DNA of 64,000 nt from Blastomonas natatoria (lineage in GTDB: Bacteria; Pseudomonadota; Alphaproteobacteria; Sphingomonadales; Sphingomonadaceae), in assembly GCF_003201955.1 (NCBI RefSeq), contig NZ_QJJM01000007.1, forward strand, positions 186,691 to 250,690, given 5' to 3'. A model generated the notes under the pieces. That model was not told the origin of the DNA, made no database searches, and was given only the letters and a program-made list of their open reading frames with translations. Below are positions 28,425 through 41,617 of this stretch, piece after piece (position 1 is the stretch's first letter; each line of letters begins with the position of its first letter). The position numbers and the translations under genes are program-made.

Positions 28425-28892
28425 TCACCACTCGCCAGAAGGCGGCCTGCCATCGCGAATTTCGGCGATGCGGCGCAAGGACGCATCCGATACGTTCGGC
28501 GGCAACGCGTGCATCGGGAACAGGCGCGCTTCAATGACCTCTCGGCCGTCCGCGACGGGTTCGTCCACAGTGCTGCCGATCACCACAGTGACATGATCGG
28601 ACCAGCCCTCAGCGCGGGTCAGAAAATCGCCATGCTCTCGCGCCCCGGTGAGCCGGCATCCGGTTTCCTCGCGCACTTCGCGAATGGCTGCAGCGATAGG
28701 CGTCTCGCCCCGCTTCACTCCGCCACCTGGCAGCATGTAGAGATGCGACGACTGGTAGCTGTGCCGGATGAGCAGCACGGCATCGCCCTTCAGCACCACG
28801 GCCTTGACGCCCCGCGTGCGCACCCCGATTGCGCGCCGCCACAGCACGCGAACGCGCTGCGCGACGGTATAGGCCAGATGGATCGGCTTCAC
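28425..28892 (-). CDS. NUDIX hydrolase
   Basis: 155-residue NUDIX protein. The box GGGVKRGETPIAAAIREVREETG (GX5EX7REUXEEXGU pattern) is complete, at residues about 56-78, so metal-dependent hydrolysis of a nucleoside-diphosphate-linked substrate is expected. The N-terminal VKAVVLKGDAVLLIRHSY strand block is typical. It lies 13 bases after gyrB on the same strand, so it may be transcribed as its tail gene. Substrate unknown. Confidence 0.9.
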   Translation of the reverse strand: MKPIHLAYTVAQRVRVLWRRAIGVRTRGVKAVVLKGDAVLLIRHSYQSSHLYMLPGGGVKRGETPIAAAIREVREETGCRLTGAREHGDFLTRAEGWSDHVTVVIGSTVDEPVADGREVIEARLFPMHALPPNVSDASLRRIAEIRDGRPPSGEW

Positions 28893-28905
28893 CCGCCGAC
28901 CGCCA

Positions 28906-32112
<3,207 letters not shown>

Positions 32113-32214
32113 GCACGCCATCGCTTTACGTCTACGATAGCCTCTTTCTTCCTGCGCAACCTCTCGGCATAGTCATGCCCAAGGCAGGACAACTGCCGTT
32201 TGGAGAGGGATTTC

Positions 32215-33774
32215 ATGGATATTCGCGCAGAGCTTGAGCAGGAATTCGGCAACTGGCCGGGCATCATCGCGGCCTGGGGCCACCAGCGCCCCGAGGCGCC
32301 CGCACTCGATGACGGGACGAGCCGGGTCACATGGGCCGAGCTGTCGTCGCGCGTCGATCGTATCGCTGCGCAGCTGCTCGCCGACGGGCTGCAGCGCGGC
32401 CAGGCCGTCGCGATCCTCGGCACGACATCGGTGGCCTATGCGCTGGCCTATCTCGGCGCGATCCGGGCAGGGGGCTGCGCTGCGCCGCTCACCACCAGCG
32501 CGACCCCGCGCCAGCTCGCCAACATGCTGGCGGATTCGGGCGCGATCCATCTGTTCATCGACCGCGAGAAGCGCGCCGAACTCATCGCCAGCGGCATCGG
32601 CCTAGGCGAAGCGCGACGCATCATGTTGGACGCTGCGGACGGCGATGCGCCCGCGATGGACACATGGATGGCATCAGCGGGCACGATGCCCGATGTCGCC
32701 CCACCCGAGCCCAGCGATCCGTTCAACATCATCTATTCGAGCGGTACCACCGGCACGCCCAAGGGCATCGTCCATTCGCATGCGATGCGCTGGCGGCAAT
32801 CGGTGGCCGGCTTCCAGTCAATCTACAGCAAGAACGCGCGCTCGATCCTGTCGACCCCGCTCTATTCGAACACCACGCTCGCCGTCTTCCTGCCTACCAT
32901 GGTGCATGGCGGCCTCGCACGGCTGATGGGCAAGTTCGATGTCAGCCAATGGCTCAAGGCTGCGGAAGCAATGCGCGCGACCCACACCATGCTGGTTCCG
33001 GTGCAATATCAGCGACTGCTCTCCGATCCCGCTTTCGATGCGCACGACCTTTCCTCGATGCAGATCAAGTTCTGCACCAGCGCCCCGTTCAGCGCCGAAC
33101 TGAAGGCCGAGGCGCTGCGCCGCTTCCCCGGGGGGCTGGTCGAGATCTACGGCATGACCGAGGGCGGGGTGGTGTGCATGCTTCAGGCGCACAACTTCGC
33201 CGACAAGCTCCATACCGTCGGCCAGCCGGTCAAGGGGCACGAGCTCAAGGTGATTGATGAGCAGGGCAACGAACTGCCCCCCGGCTCCAAGGGCGAGATG
33301 GTCGGTCGCTCGCCCACCATGATGAGCGGCTACAAGAACCAGCCTGAGAAGACGCGCGAGATGGAATGGCGCGACGCCGATGGCCAGCTCTGGTTCAAGA
33401 TGGGTGATATCGGAATCATGGACGAGGATGGCTTTGTCCAGATCGTCGGCCGCGCCAAGGACATGATCATCTCGGGCGGGTTCAACATCTATCCCAAGGA
33501 TCTTGAAGAGATACTCATGCAGCAGCCCGGCGTCGCCGATGCGGCTGTGGTCGGCATGCCCTCCGAACGCTGGGGCGAGACGCCGGTTGGCTTCGTGGTC
33601 ACAGCGCCAGGCCATGCGCTTGATCTTGATGTGCTGCTGCAGACGGTGAACGCCGAACTCGGCAAGACCCAGCGCCTGTCCGCTCTATACCCGATCGACG
33701 AGCTGCCGCGCAGCCATATCGGGAAGATCCTGAAAACCGATCTCCGCGCGATGCTGGCTGAGACTGCGGGCTAG
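32215..33774 (+). CDS. AMP-dependent acyl-CoA synthetase / ligase (ANL family)
   Basis: 519-residue adenylating enzyme. The P-loop-like IIYSSGTTGTPKGIVHSH is present. The A5-type EIYGMTEGG, the A7 WFKMGDIGIMDEDGFVQIVGRAKDMII and the hinge/C-domain GFNIYPKDLEEIL follow; the A10 lysine is in RSHIGKILKTDLR. The strong ribosome site GGAGAGGG sets ATG 32215 as start. It activates a carboxylic acid to the acyl-CoA; substrate class (fatty, aromatic or other) is not clear. It stands alone between a lipoprotein gene and guaA. It could feed the acyl-CoA island elsewhere in the window (inference). Confidence 0.9.
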   Translation: MDIRAELEQEFGNWPGIIAAWGHQRPEAPALDDGTSRVTWAELSSRVDRIAAQLLADGLQRGQAVAILGTTSVAYALAYLGAIRAGGCAAPLTTSATPRQLANMLADSGAIHLFIDREKRAELIASGIGLGEARRIMLDAADGDAPAMDTWMASAGTMPDVAPPEPSDPFNIIYSSGTTGTPKGIVHSHAMRWRQSVAGFQSIYSKNARSILSTPLYSNTTLAVFLPTMVHGGLARLMGKFDVSQWLKAAEAMRATHTMLVPVQYQRLLSDPAFDAHDLSSMQIKFCTSAPFSAELKAEALRRFPGGLVEIYGMTEGGVVCMLQAHNFADKLHTVGQPVKGHELKVIDEQGNELPPGSKGEMVGRSPTMMSGYKNQPEKTREMEWRDADGQLWFKMGDIGIMDEDGFVQIVGRAKDMIISGGFNIYPKDLEEILMQQPGVADAAVVGMPSERWGETPVGFVVTAPGHALDLDVLLQTVNAELGKTQRLSALYPIDELPRSHIGKILKTDLRAMLAETAG

Positions 33775-33807
33775 ACTTGGGCGGGCCGCCAAACTATCGG
33801 CTGGGGT

Positions 33808-35373
33808 ATGACCATAGCCCATGACGAATCCGTGCTGATTGTCGATTTCGGCAGCCAGGTGACGCAGCTGATCGCCCGCCGGGTGCGCGAGGCGGGGGTT
33901 TATAGCGAGATCGCCCCTTTCAGCAGCGCGGAGGCCGCGTTTCACCGGATGAAGCCCAAGGGCATCATCCTCTCGGGCGGGCCGGCATCGGTGACCGAGG
34001 ATGGCAGCCCGCGCGCACCGGAAGCGATTCTGAATTCGGGCCTGCCGATCCTGGGCATCTGTTACGGCCAGCAGACACTGACGCAGCAACTCGGCGGCAC
34101 GGTCGAGGGCGGCGGCGAGAAGGGCGGCGAGTTCGGCCGCGCGTTCATCGAGATCACCGACCGCTGCCGCCTGTTCGACGGCCTGTGGAAGGAAGGCGAG
34201 GCGCATCAGGTCTGGATGAGCCATGGCGACAAGGTCACCGCGCTCGCTCCTGGCTTCCGGTCCGTCGCATCCTCGCCCGGCGCGCCCTATGCCGTGATCG
34301 CCGATGACGAGCGCTGCTTCTACGCGATGCAGTTCCATCCCGAAGTGGTGCACACCCCCGATGGCGGCAAGCTCATCGCCAATTTCGTCCGGCATGTCTG
34401 CGGCTGTCGCGGCGACTGGTCGATGGCCGAGTTCAAGGCCGCCAAGATCGCCGAAATCCGCGCGCAGGTGGGCAGCTCGCGGGTGATCTGCGGGCTTTCC
34501 GGCGGTGTCGACAGCGCGGTCGCGGCGGTGCTGATCCATGAGGCGATCGGCGACCAGCTGACCTGTGTGTTCGTCGATCATGGCCTGATGCGCATGGGCG
34601 AAGCCGACCAGGTGGTCAGTCTTTTCAAGGGCCATTACAATATCCCGCTGGTGCATGTTCAGGCCGAAGCGCTGTTTCTCGGCGGACTGGCGGGGGTCAC
34701 CGACCCCGAACAGAAGCGCAAGTTCATCGGCAAGACGTTCATCGACGTGTTCGAGAGCGAAGCACGCAAGATCGGCGGGGCGGAGTTCCTGGCGCAAGGA
34801 ACGCTCTATCCTGACGTGATCGAGAGCGTCTCGTTCACCGGCGGGCCTTCGGTGACGATCAAGAGTCACCATAATGTCGGCGGCCTGCCCGAGCGGATGA
34901 ACATGAAGCTGGTCGAGCCGTTGCGCGAACTGTTCAAGGACGAGGTGCGCGCGCTTGGCCGCGAGCTTGGCCTGCCCGACGTGTTCGTCGGCCGCCATCC
35001 CTTCCCGGGACCAGGTCTTGCCATCCGCATCCCCGGCGAGGTGACGCGCGAGCGCTGCGATATCCTGCGCAAGGCCGACGCGATCTATCTCGACGAAATC
35101 CGCAATGCCGGGCTGTACGATGCGATCTGGCAGGCCTTTGCGGTGCTGCTGCCGGTCAAGACGGTGGGCGTGATGGGCGATGGGCGCACCTATGACAGCG
35201 TCTGCGCGCTGCGTGCCGTCACCAGCACCGACGGCATGACCGCAGATATCTATCCGTTCGATTCCAGCTTCCTGCAGCGCACCGCGACGCGGATCATCAA
35301 CGAGGTCAAGGGCATCAACCGCGTGGTGTACGATTACACCTCGAAGCCGCCCGGCACGATCGAGTGGGAATGA
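33808..35373 (+). CDS. guaA: GMP synthase (glutamine-hydrolysing)
   Basis: 521-residue enzyme making GMP from XMP. The N-terminal amidotransferase has the nucleophile in GICYGQQTL and the His-Glu pair in FHPEVVH. The ATP-pyrophosphatase domain has [11 protein letters not shown] and the C-terminal dimerisation region ends PPGTIEWE, the universal GuaA terminus. The length and order are standard. Its stop is followed after three bases by the stop of a convergent gene. Confidence 0.98.
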   Translation: MTIAHDESVLIVDFGSQVTQLIARRVREAGVYSEIAPFSSAEAAFHRMKPKGIILSGGPASVTEDGSPRAPEAILNSGLPILGICYGQQTLTQQLGGTVEGGGEKGGEFGRAFIEITDRCRLFDGLWKEGEAHQVWMSHGDKVTALAPGFRSVASSPGAPYAVIADDERCFYAMQFHPEVVHTPDGGKLIANFVRHVCGCRGDWSMAEFKAAKIAEIRAQVGSSRVICGLSGGVDSAVAAVLIHEAIGDQLTCVFVDHGLMRMGEADQVVSLFKGHYNIPLVHVQAEALFLGGLAGVTDPEQKRKFIGKTFIDVFESEARKIGGAEFLAQGTLYPDVIESVSFTGGPSVTIKSHHNVGGLPERMNMKLVEPLRELFKDEVRALGRELGLPDVFVGRHPFPGPGLAIRIPGEVTRERCDILRKADAIYLDEIRNAGLYDAIWQAFAVLLPVKTVGVMGDGRTYDSVCALRAVTSTDGMTADIYPFDSSFLQRTATRIINEVKGINRVVYDYTSKPPGTIEWE

Positions 35374-35376
35374 ACC

Positions 35377-36135
35377 TTATCGCAGCCGCTTGACGAAAAG
35401 CCCGCCATTGTCGCGCCGCTCAGTGACGAACTGCGGCGAGGCTTCGAACATGTCGAGCAGTCGCGCAAATCCGTGGTTTCGGACGTCGAAGCTGGACCGA
35501 TTGCCGGCCAGCTTGCCGACTTCACTCAGCGAAGCAAAGCCACGTTCGTCGCGCTTGCTCGCCTGATAGGCGTCGATCAGCAGCTTGATCACATCATCGT
35601 CGATCGGGCTGCCACCTGCGGAAGGCTTCGGGTCGGGCTTGGACGGCGCCTTGGATGACGCAGCGATTTCCGCTTTCTTTTCTGCGCTCTGCACCTTGAT
35701 AAGGGCGTTGACATCGATGAAGCGGGTGCAGGCCTGCTTGAACGCCTCGGGGGTCTTGTCACCCCCAAAGCCATAGACCGGCAGACCATCCTGCCGGATG
35801 CGCTGCGCAAGAGGCATGAAATCGCTGTCCGAGCTCATGATCCCGAACCCGTCGACCCGACCCCGGAACAGCAGGTCCATCGCATCGATCGTCATCTTCA
35901 TGTCAGTCGCATTCTTGCCCTTGGTCAGATCGAACTGCTGCTGGGGCTCGATGCCGAACTTGTGGACAATATCCGCCCAGCCTTTGAGTGCGGGCTTGCG
36001 CCAATTCGCATAGGCGCGGCGGATGTTCACTGTGCCCAGCTCGGCCAGCACGGTCAGCACCGGGTCGATGCCTGCCGGGCTGGCATTGTCGGCATCGATC
36101 AGCAGGGCGACATTGGGGGGTGTTTCTTTTGCCAT
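35377..36135 (-). CDS. NYN-domain protein with C-terminal OST-HTH (LOTUS) domain
   Basis: 252-residue PIN-like protein. The NYN nuclease fold shows acidic clusters at LLIDADNASP (residues 11-20), TDMKMTIDAMD and MSSDSDFMPL, matching the metal-binding aspartates. Residues about 150-180 are a Lys/Ala/Pro linker. The C-terminal 70 residues (VIKLLIDAYQASKRDERGFASLSEVGKLAG...FDVRNHGFARLLDMFE) are an OST-HTH/LOTUS-type winged helix that binds RNA or Vasa-like helicases in eukaryotes. It is likely an RNase or RNA-binding regulator (family knowledge). It is convergent with guaA, 39 bases after the PNPOx-like gene. Confidence 0.85.
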   Translation of the reverse strand: MAKETPPNVALLIDADNASPAGIDPVLTVLAELGTVNIRRAYANWRKPALKGWADIVHKFGIEPQQQFDLTKGKNATDMKMTIDAMDLLFRGRVDGFGIMSSDSDFMPLAQRIRQDGLPVYGFGGDKTPEAFKQACTRFIDVNALIKVQSAEKKAEIAASSKAPSKPDPKPSAGGSPIDDDVIKLLIDAYQASKRDERGFASLSEVGKLAGNRSSFDVRNHGFARLLDMFEASPQFVTERRDNGGLFVKRLR

Positions 36136-36173
36136 GGCAAACGGTGGCCGCTGCCGCGCTCAAATGCAACGGG

Positions 36174-36794
36174 TCATGGCACCAGCCACTGGCCGTGCCA
36201 GCTGCCATCCGGCTGCAAGCGGAAGATCGCGCGGCGATGGCCGGTGTGCGCGAGGTGGAGGAATTCGATCGTATCGATTTGCGCCAGCAGCACCGCGAAA
36301 TTTGCACGTCCCGGCGCGACCTCGGCATCATCCTCCGGCTTGCGGCCCTCGATATCGGCGGGGAGGCCCGATATCGGCATGTCCGATAGCGTGCCCGGGG
36401 CCGGATCGGCGAGGTAGCACCGGCGCGCGAACAGGGTCGCATCGTTCCACGCCTTGTCCGCTGTTGCGCCATCTGCCTCGATCCGTCCGGTGCCCGAGAG
36501 GCGGAACTGACGCTTGGCGCCGGGATCATAGGCGAGCACCGATATCGGAGCACCTTCGCCGATTTCGTCGACCTTCGCTGCACGAGAATCCGTATGGAAG
36601 CGCAGCGTCGCCGTTGCGGGATCGAACGCGCGCAACACCATGACGCGCTGGCTGGGCCTGCCATCCGCCTTGACGGTGCCTATCACCGGTGTGTGCATAG
36701 CACTGCGGCGGTCCTTGGCTGCGCGGCCCAGGCGACGGAAGATGTCAGCGCGCATCTCGTCCAGGTCGTCGATCACTTCATCGAGCGGGTTCAT
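36174..36794 (-). CDS. Pyridoxamine 5'-phosphate oxidase-like flavoprotein
   Basis: 206-residue split-barrel flavin-binding protein. [20 protein letters not shown] and [13 protein letters not shown] resemble the FMN-contact region of the PNPOx superfamily, and the C-terminus is [15 protein letters not shown]. It is not a clear PdxH because the full PLP-binding C-terminus is altered, so a general flavin or heme-type oxidoreductase role is safer. A GGAGAG ribosome site precedes ATG 36794. It lies 38 bases before the NYN gene. Confidence 0.8.
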   Translation of the reverse strand: MNPLDEVIDDLDEMRADIFRRLGRAAKDRRSAMHTPVIGTVKADGRPSQRVMVLRAFDPATATLRFHTDSRAAKVDEIGEGAPISVLAYDPGAKRQFRLSGTGRIEADGATADKAWNDATLFARRCYLADPAPGTLSDMPISGLPADIEGRKPEDDAEVAPGRANFAVLLAQIDTIEFLHLAHTGHRRAIFRLQPDGSWHGQWLVP

Positions 36795-36888
36795 CGCAGC
36801 GGCTCTCCTTCAGGCGAGAAGCCGATCTAGTCTCAACCCAAGCTTTTACCAGTGGAAGTGCGCTTCCCCCTGCGCTAAAGCGCGCAGC

Positions 36889-37830
36889 ATGAACGAGATC
36901 ACACCCATCGAGACGCCCGAAGGTCGTCCGGCCCGTGTCCGCAAGCCCGACTGGATCCGGGTGAAGGCCCCCACCAGCAAGGGCTTCAACGAGACACGCA
37001 AGCTCATGCGCGATCTCAATCTCAATACCGTGTGCGAAGAGGCGGCCTGCCCGAATATCGGCGAGTGCTGGACCAAGAAGCACGCCACGGTCATGATTCT
37101 GGGCGATGTCTGCACGCGCGCCTGCGCCTTCTGCAACGTCAAGACGGGCATGCCGCGCAAGGTCGACACGAACGAACCGCAGCACGTCGCCGATGCGGCC
37201 GCTGCGATGGGGCTCGAGCATATCGTCATTACCTCGGTGGATCGCGACGACCTGGCCGATGGCGGCGCGAGCCAATTCGTCAAGGTGATCGAGGCGCTGC
37301 GTCGCACCACACCCAGCACGACCATCGAGATCCTCACGCCCGATTTCCGCAACAAGCACGAGGCGGCAGTCGAGGCGATCGTCACCGCCCGGCCCGATGT
37401 TTACAACCACAATCTGGAAACCGTGCCCCGGCTCTATCCGACCATCCGCCCTGGCGCGCGCTACTACGCCTCGCTGCGCCTGCTCGAGATGGTGAAAAGG
37501 CTCGATCCGTCGATCTTTACCAAGTCGGGCATCATGCTGGGCCTGGGCGAGGAACGGCTCGAGGTGCACCAGGTGATGGACGACATGCGCTCGGCCGATG
37601 TCGATTTCCTGACGATGGGCCAGTATCTGCAGCCGACGCCGCGCCATGCCAAGGTCATCGATTTCGTCACTCCCAAGGCATTCGATGCCTATGCGGCGAT
37701 CGCGCGCGCCAAGGGGTTCCTGCAGGTCGCATCGAGCCCGCTCACCCGCTCCAGCTATCATGCCGGCGAGGATTTTGCCGAGATGCGCGCAGCGCGCGAG
37801 GCGAAGCTCGCCAGGCAGGCGGCCCGCTGA
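36889..37830 (+). CDS. lipA: Lipoyl synthase
   Basis: 313-residue radical SAM enzyme that inserts two sulfurs into octanoyl-protein. The auxiliary cluster motif is [12 protein letters not shown] (C-x4-C-x5-C). The radical SAM motif is CTRACAFC (CxxxCxxC). The C-terminal [14 protein letters not shown] holds the conserved RSSY serine that ligates the auxiliary cluster. ATG 36889 gives the standard N-terminus. A coq10-like gene follows after seven bases, so the two are co-transcribed. Confidence 0.98.
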   Translation: MNEITPIETPEGRPARVRKPDWIRVKAPTSKGFNETRKLMRDLNLNTVCEEAACPNIGECWTKKHATVMILGDVCTRACAFCNVKTGMPRKVDTNEPQHVADAAAAMGLEHIVITSVDRDDLADGGASQFVKVIEALRRTTPSTTIEILTPDFRNKHEAAVEAIVTARPDVYNHNLETVPRLYPTIRPGARYYASLRLLEMVKRLDPSIFTKSGIMLGLGEERLEVHQVMDDMRSADVDFLTMGQYLQPTPRHAKVIDFVTPKAFDAYAAIARAKGFLQVASSPLTRSSYHAGEDFAEMRAAREAKLARQAAR

Positions 37831-37837
37831 GCCGCTC

Positions 37838-38302
37838 ATGCCTTCGCACCGCGAAACCCGGCATCTGCCCTTCCGGCCCGACCAGATGTACGATCTGGTC
37901 GCTGATGTCGGCCGCTATGCGGAGTTTCTGCCATGGGTGATCGCCACCCGGGTAAAGTCTGACAGCCCGACCGAAATGGTTGCGGACATGGTGGTCGGCT
38001 TCAAGCAGCTGCGCGAGAAGTTCACCTCGCTGGTGCGCAAGGTGCCGGGCGAGAAGATCGAGGTCGAGTATCTCGACGGCCCGCTCAAGAACCTCGAGAA
38101 TGTCTGGCAGTTTGCGAGCGATGGGCAGGGCGGTTGCACCGTCGATTTCTACGTTGCGTTCACTTTCAAGAACCGGCTGTTCGAATCGCTTGCCGGCCAG
38201 TATTTCGACCGCGCTTTCCGCAAGATGGTCAGCGCATTCGAGACCCGGGCGGCTGAGCTTTACGGCAGCAGCAGTTCGAGCGCGGCGAGCGCCGCTTCCT
38301 GA
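37838..38302 (+). CDS. Coq10/RatA-type START-domain protein
   Basis: 154-residue polyketide-cyclase/START-fold protein. The N-terminus HRETRHLPFRPDQMYDLVADVGRYAEFLPWV is the family signature. By family such proteins bind ubiquinone precursors (Coq10) or, in E. coli, associate with 50S (RatA). The respiratory role is more likely in an alphaproteobacterium. The C-terminus is serine-rich. The 3' end overlaps the convergent pncC gene by 43 bases. It follows lipA. Confidence 0.9.
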   Translation: MPSHRETRHLPFRPDQMYDLVADVGRYAEFLPWVIATRVKSDSPTEMVADMVVGFKQLREKFTSLVRKVPGEKIEVEYLDGPLKNLENVWQFASDGQGGCTVDFYVAFTFKNRLFESLAGQYFDRAFRKMVSAFETRAAELYGSSSSSAASAAS

Positions 38303-38763
38303 CGGATTTCGGATCGGCTGAGCGAGGGATCGAAATTCTTCTGTTCGGCGCTGATGTCGTTCTCGTTCTGGCCGCGCAGTGCGCAGGCGAACACGACCGT
38401 GCCAACAGGCTTGGTCTCCGATCCGCCGCCCGGCCCGGCAATCCCGGTGATCGCCACCGCCACATCCGCATCCGAATGCTGGAGCGCGCCGCGCGCCATG
38501 CCCCAGGCCACGGCGACCGAAACCGCTCCGAAGGTATCGATCAACTCGGCGCTGACGCCGAGTGACTCGATCTTGGCCTCGTTCGAATAGGTAACGAACC
38601 CGCGTTCCAGTACCTCGGAGCTTCCCGGAATTTCCGTGATCGCAGCACACACCAGTCCCCCGGTGCAGCTTTCGGCGAGCACCACCTTGCGTCCGGCGGC
38701 TGCGTTTTCGGCAACGACGCGAGCCGCAAGATCGGTCAGCGATGCAGGGAAAAGACTGGTCAT
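38260..38763 (-). CDS. pncC: Nicotinamide-nucleotide amidase (CinA C-terminal domain)
   Basis: 167-residue CinA-C domain protein that deamidates NMN to NaMN. The signature LAESCTGGLVCAAITEIPGSS and FVTYSNEAKIESLGV are characteristic, and ITGIAGPGGGSETKPVGTV forms the active-site loop. It lacks the N-terminal COG1058 domain, as is usual in alphaproteobacteria. Its start overlaps the stop of the upstream secreted protein as ATGA. The tail overlaps the Coq10-like gene by 43 bases on the opposite strand. Confidence 0.95.
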   Translation of the reverse strand: MTSLFPASLTDLAARVVAENAAAGRKVVLAESCTGGLVCAAITEIPGSSEVLERGFVTYSNEAKIESLGVSAELIDTFGAVSVAVAWGMARGALQHSDADVAVAITGIAGPGGGSETKPVGTVVFACALRGQNENDISAEQKNFDPSLSRSEIRQEAALAALELLLP

Positions 38764-39311
38764 GGCTTGGGGCTCTCGCAGATTGTGAACGGACTGGTCT
38801 TCCCCTTGCCCGGAGCTCGTTCCCGATCGCCGAGCTTCATGAAGGCAATCAGCAACCTGGCAATATTTTCCGGCGGCAATGGTTCGAGCGCGCTATAGAA
38901 TTCGTTCACGGTGCCGCAGTCCTGCGGCTTGATCTCCTGCTCGACCAGCGCGCTGATCGTCGCAACCAGCAAGGGGCGCATCACATCCGGGCTGGTGCCT
39001 TCGGGAAGCGGCAATTCGACCGCTGAGAGAAACGCACGCCCGGCCCTGGGCCAGGCCTTGTCGGCGGCTGGCCGATAGACCTGCGCGATCCGTTCACTTG
39101 CATTGCGCAGGGCCGATTGGGCGGGCAGATGCGGTGCACAGGCTCGCTGGGCGCTGGACAACGCATCGGGCAAGGCGCTTACGGCAACGGATTCGGCCTC
39201 GGCGGCCGACAGGCACTTGCCCGCCTGAGCAGCGAATGCCGACTGGCTGGCCAAAGCTGCGATTGTGGCGAGCGCAGCCGAGATGCGCAGAACTTGAACA
39301 GAACCGATCAT
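38760..39311 (-). CDS. Secreted hypothetical protein between ispDF and pncC
   Basis: 183 residues with an N-terminal signal peptide ([23 protein letters not shown], cleavage after AFA). The mature part is helical with cysteines in [26 protein letters not shown] and ICESPKP, possibly two disulfides. No known domain was recognised. It overlaps ispDF by four bases upstream (ATGA) and pncC downstream the same way, so all three are translationally coupled. A periplasmic role with no clear link to isoprenoid synthesis is expected. Confidence 0.75.
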   Translation of the reverse strand: MIGSVQVLRISAALATIAALASQSAFAAQAGKCLSAAEAESVAVSALPDALSSAQRACAPHLPAQSALRNASERIAQVYRPAADKAWPRAGRAFLSAVELPLPEGTSPDVMRPLLVATISALVEQEIKPQDCGTVNEFYSALEPLPPENIARLLIAFMKLGDRERAPGKGKTSPFTICESPKP

Positions 39312-40522
39312 GCGCGTTCATCCTTTGTTGGTTGCGATGGCGCGGGCGCGATGACATTGGCTACGGCCTGCGCCGCGATACCCTCACCACGACCGGTAAA
39401 GCCCAAACGTTCCGTCGTCGTTGCCTTGACGCCGATCTGATCGGGATGGAGCGTCAGGATTTCGGCAATGCGCTGCTGGATGGCGCGCTTGTGCGGACCG
39501 ATCTTGGGCGCCTCGCAAATGACAGTCAGGTCGATATTGACGATTTCGCCGCCCTTTGCGCGCACCAGCGATGCCGCATGGGCCAGAAAGCGCGCCGAAT
39601 CTGCACCGCGCCATTGCGGATCGCTGGGCGGGAAATGCTCGCCAATGTCGCCCAGTGCCATGGCGCCCAGCAGCGCATCGGTGATCGCATGGAGCGCGAC
39701 GTCAGCGTCGCTATGCCCAACCAGCCCCTTGTCATGCTCGATCCGGATCCCGCCGAGCCACAGTTCCTCGCCGCTGGCCAGACGGTGGACGTCATAGCCC
39801 ATCCCGGTGCGCGTCATCAGCTGGGGGAGTGGGGCAGGCATTGCGAAATCCTCGGCAAAGGTGATCTTTCTGAGCGCCTCGTCGCCTTGAACAATCGCGA
39901 CGTCCAGTCCAGCCGCGCGGGCCACCTGGCTGTCATCACTTGCTGGCGCCGAAACCGGCCACGCCAGATGCGCCGCCAGAATGGAGTCGAAGTGAAAGGC
40001 CTGCGGAGTCTGGATGCGCCACAATGCGGCGCGATCCACCGCTTCCTGCATCAGCCCGTCATTGCCACGCGCCAGGCTGTCGACGACCGGAAGCACCGGC
40101 ACGGCCCCGGCCAGTGTATTCAGAGCTTCGTCCAGCCTGTCGAGCACCGCAGCGGACAGGTGCGGGCGCGCGGCATCGTGGATGAACACCCGGTCGCAGC
40201 CGCCCTGAGCGGCGATCGCCATCAAGCCTGCGCGCACGGAATCGCTGCGCTCTACACCACCGGTTACGTAGGTGACGTCTCCCAGGCCTTCCAGTGCTGC
40301 CTCGGCAAGGGTCCGCTGCGCTTCGCCGATAACGACGATGATGGCGCAATCGCGCTGCCATGCTGCAAAGGCCTCGGCACTGTGCCGCAGCAGGGGCTTG
40401 CCCTGGTGCAGGGCATATTGCTTGGGAAGGCTGCCGCCTGCCCGCAGGCCCTTGCCCGCCGCGACGATCAGCGCGGCGCGGCGAGGGGCGGACTGGCCCG
40501 GAAGGGACGGTACGTCATTCAT
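39308..40522 (-). CDS. ispDF: Bifunctional MEP-pathway enzyme IspD/IspF
   Basis: 404-residue fusion. The N-terminal IspD (residues about 1-235) has [15 protein letters not shown] and [11 protein letters not shown]; it makes CDP-ME. The C-terminal IspF starts near residue 238 with [10 protein letters not shown] (zinc ligands D and H), [29 protein letters not shown] and ends [21 protein letters not shown]; it makes the cyclic 2,4-diphosphate. This fusion is usual in alphaproteobacteria. Start at ATG 40522 (MNDVPSLP). It is divergent from dusB, with 87 bases between. Confidence 0.97.
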   Translation of the reverse strand: MNDVPSLPGQSAPRRAALIVAAGKGLRAGGSLPKQYALHQGKPLLRHSAEAFAAWQRDCAIIVVIGEAQRTLAEAALEGLGDVTYVTGGVERSDSVRAGLMAIAAQGGCDRVFIHDAARPHLSAAVLDRLDEALNTLAGAVPVLPVVDSLARGNDGLMQEAVDRAALWRIQTPQAFHFDSILAAHLAWPVSAPASDDSQVARAAGLDVAIVQGDEALRKITFAEDFAMPAPLPQLMTRTGMGYDVHRLASGEELWLGGIRIEHDKGLVGHSDADVALHAITDALLGAMALGDIGEHFPPSDPQWRGADSARFLAHAASLVRAKGGEIVNIDLTVICEAPKIGPHKRAIQQRIAEILTLHPDQIGVKATTTERLGFTGRGEGIAAQAVANVIAPAPSQPTKDERA

Positions 40523-40582
40523 CGGGCAGGGCGCATAGACCAAGAGCCGCTTGCCCGCCAGCCGCTTTGCGACTATGTGCGC

Positions 40583-40599
40583 TGCCTAAATATTAGGCA
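40583..40599. promoter_or_regulatory. Palindrome in the ispDF-dusB divergent region
   Basis: TGCCTAA (40583-40589) and TTAGGCA (40593-40599) are exact inverted repeats around ATA, ending 11 bases before the dusB start. It is a candidate operator or promoter element for the dusB-ntr operon, and its AT core could also be a -10 region. Confidence 0.5.
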
Positions 40600-40609
40600 T
40601 CGATATCCC

Positions 40610-41617
40610 ATGAACCACGAACCGCTCCTCAAGCCGATCCAGATCGGCCCGCTCCAGATCGACGAGCCGGTGCTGCTTGCGCCGATGACCGGCGTCACGG
40701 ACATGCCGTTTCGCACGCTGGTGCGGCGTTACGGCTCGGGGCTCAATGTCACCGAGATGATAGCCAGCCAGGCGATGATCCGCGAGACTCGCCAGTCGCT
40801 GCAAAAGGCCGCCTGGCATCCGGTCGAGGAACCGGTCTCGATGCAGCTTGCCGGCTGCGGGCCCTACGAAATGGCCGAGGCTGCCAAGCTCAACGAGGAT
40901 CGTGGTGCCGCAATCATCGACATCAACATGGGCTGTCCGGTGAAGAAGGTGGTCAATGGTGATGCCGGCTCGGCACTGATGCGCGACCTGCCACTTGCAG
41001 CCAGGCTGATCGAGGCCACGGTCAATGCGGTCAAGGTGCCGGTCACGGTCAAGATGCGCATGGGCTGGTGCCATGACAGCCTCAACGCGCCCGAACTCGC
41101 GCGTATCGCCGAGGATCTGGGAGCGAAGATGATTACCGTGCACGGCCGCACCCGCAACCAGATGTACAAGGGCAGCGCCGACTGGGCCTTCGTTGCGAAG
41201 GTCAAGGCGGTGGTGAAGCTGCCGGTGATCGTCAACGGCGATATCTGCAGCATCGACGATGCCCGCAAGGCACTGGAACTGAGCGGTGCGGATGGCGTGA
41301 TGATCGGGCGCGGCGCCTATGGCAAGCCCTGGCTGCTGGGCCAGGTGATGCACGCGCTGCGCACCGGCGAAACGCTGCCGGATCCCGATCTGGACGAGCA
41401 ATATGGCGTGATCGTCGAGCATTATCACGCGATGCTCGAGCATTACGGGGCCGAAACCGGCGTGAAGATGGCGCGCAAGCATCTTGGCTGGTACACCAAG
41501 GGGCTTCCAGGTTCGGCTGAGCTGCGCAACAAGATGAACACGCTGGACAATCCCGATCAGGTTCTGGGCATGCTGGGTGAATTCTATCGCCCCTGGCTGC
41601 GCCGCGCCGCTGCCTGA
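40610..41617 (+). CDS. dusB: tRNA-dihydrouridine synthase (NifR3-type)
   Basis: 335-residue FMN enzyme reducing uridines in tRNA. The N-terminus [23 protein letters not shown] and the [11 protein letters not shown] active-site loop with its cysteine are present. The [16 protein letters not shown]-contact region and [15 protein letters not shown] phosphate loop complete the family pattern. It is the classical first gene (nifR3) of the alphaproteobacterial ntr operon and shares one base with ntrB (TGATG). ATG 40610 is chosen; the open frame further upstream is not homologous sequence. Confidence 0.96.
   Translation: MNHEPLLKPIQIGPLQIDEPVLLAPMTGVTDMPFRTLVRRYGSGLNVTEMIASQAMIRETRQSLQKAAWHPVEEPVSMQLAGCGPYEMAEAAKLNEDRGAAIIDINMGCPVKKVVNGDAGSALMRDLPLAARLIEATVNAVKVPVTVKMRMGWCHDSLNAPELARIAEDLGAKMITVHGRTRNQMYKGSADWAFVAKVKAVVKLPVIVNGDICSIDDARKALELSGADGVMIGRGAYGKPWLLGQVMHALRTGETLPDPDLDEQYGVIVEHYHAMLEHYGAETGVKMARKHLGWYTKGLPGSAELRNKMNTLDNPDQVLGMLGEFYRPWLRRAAA

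Noticed and set aside
39098..40609. N-terminal extension that would make an 839-residue dusB protein
   Set aside because: The extension is antisense to ispDF and DusB homology begins only at ATG 40610.
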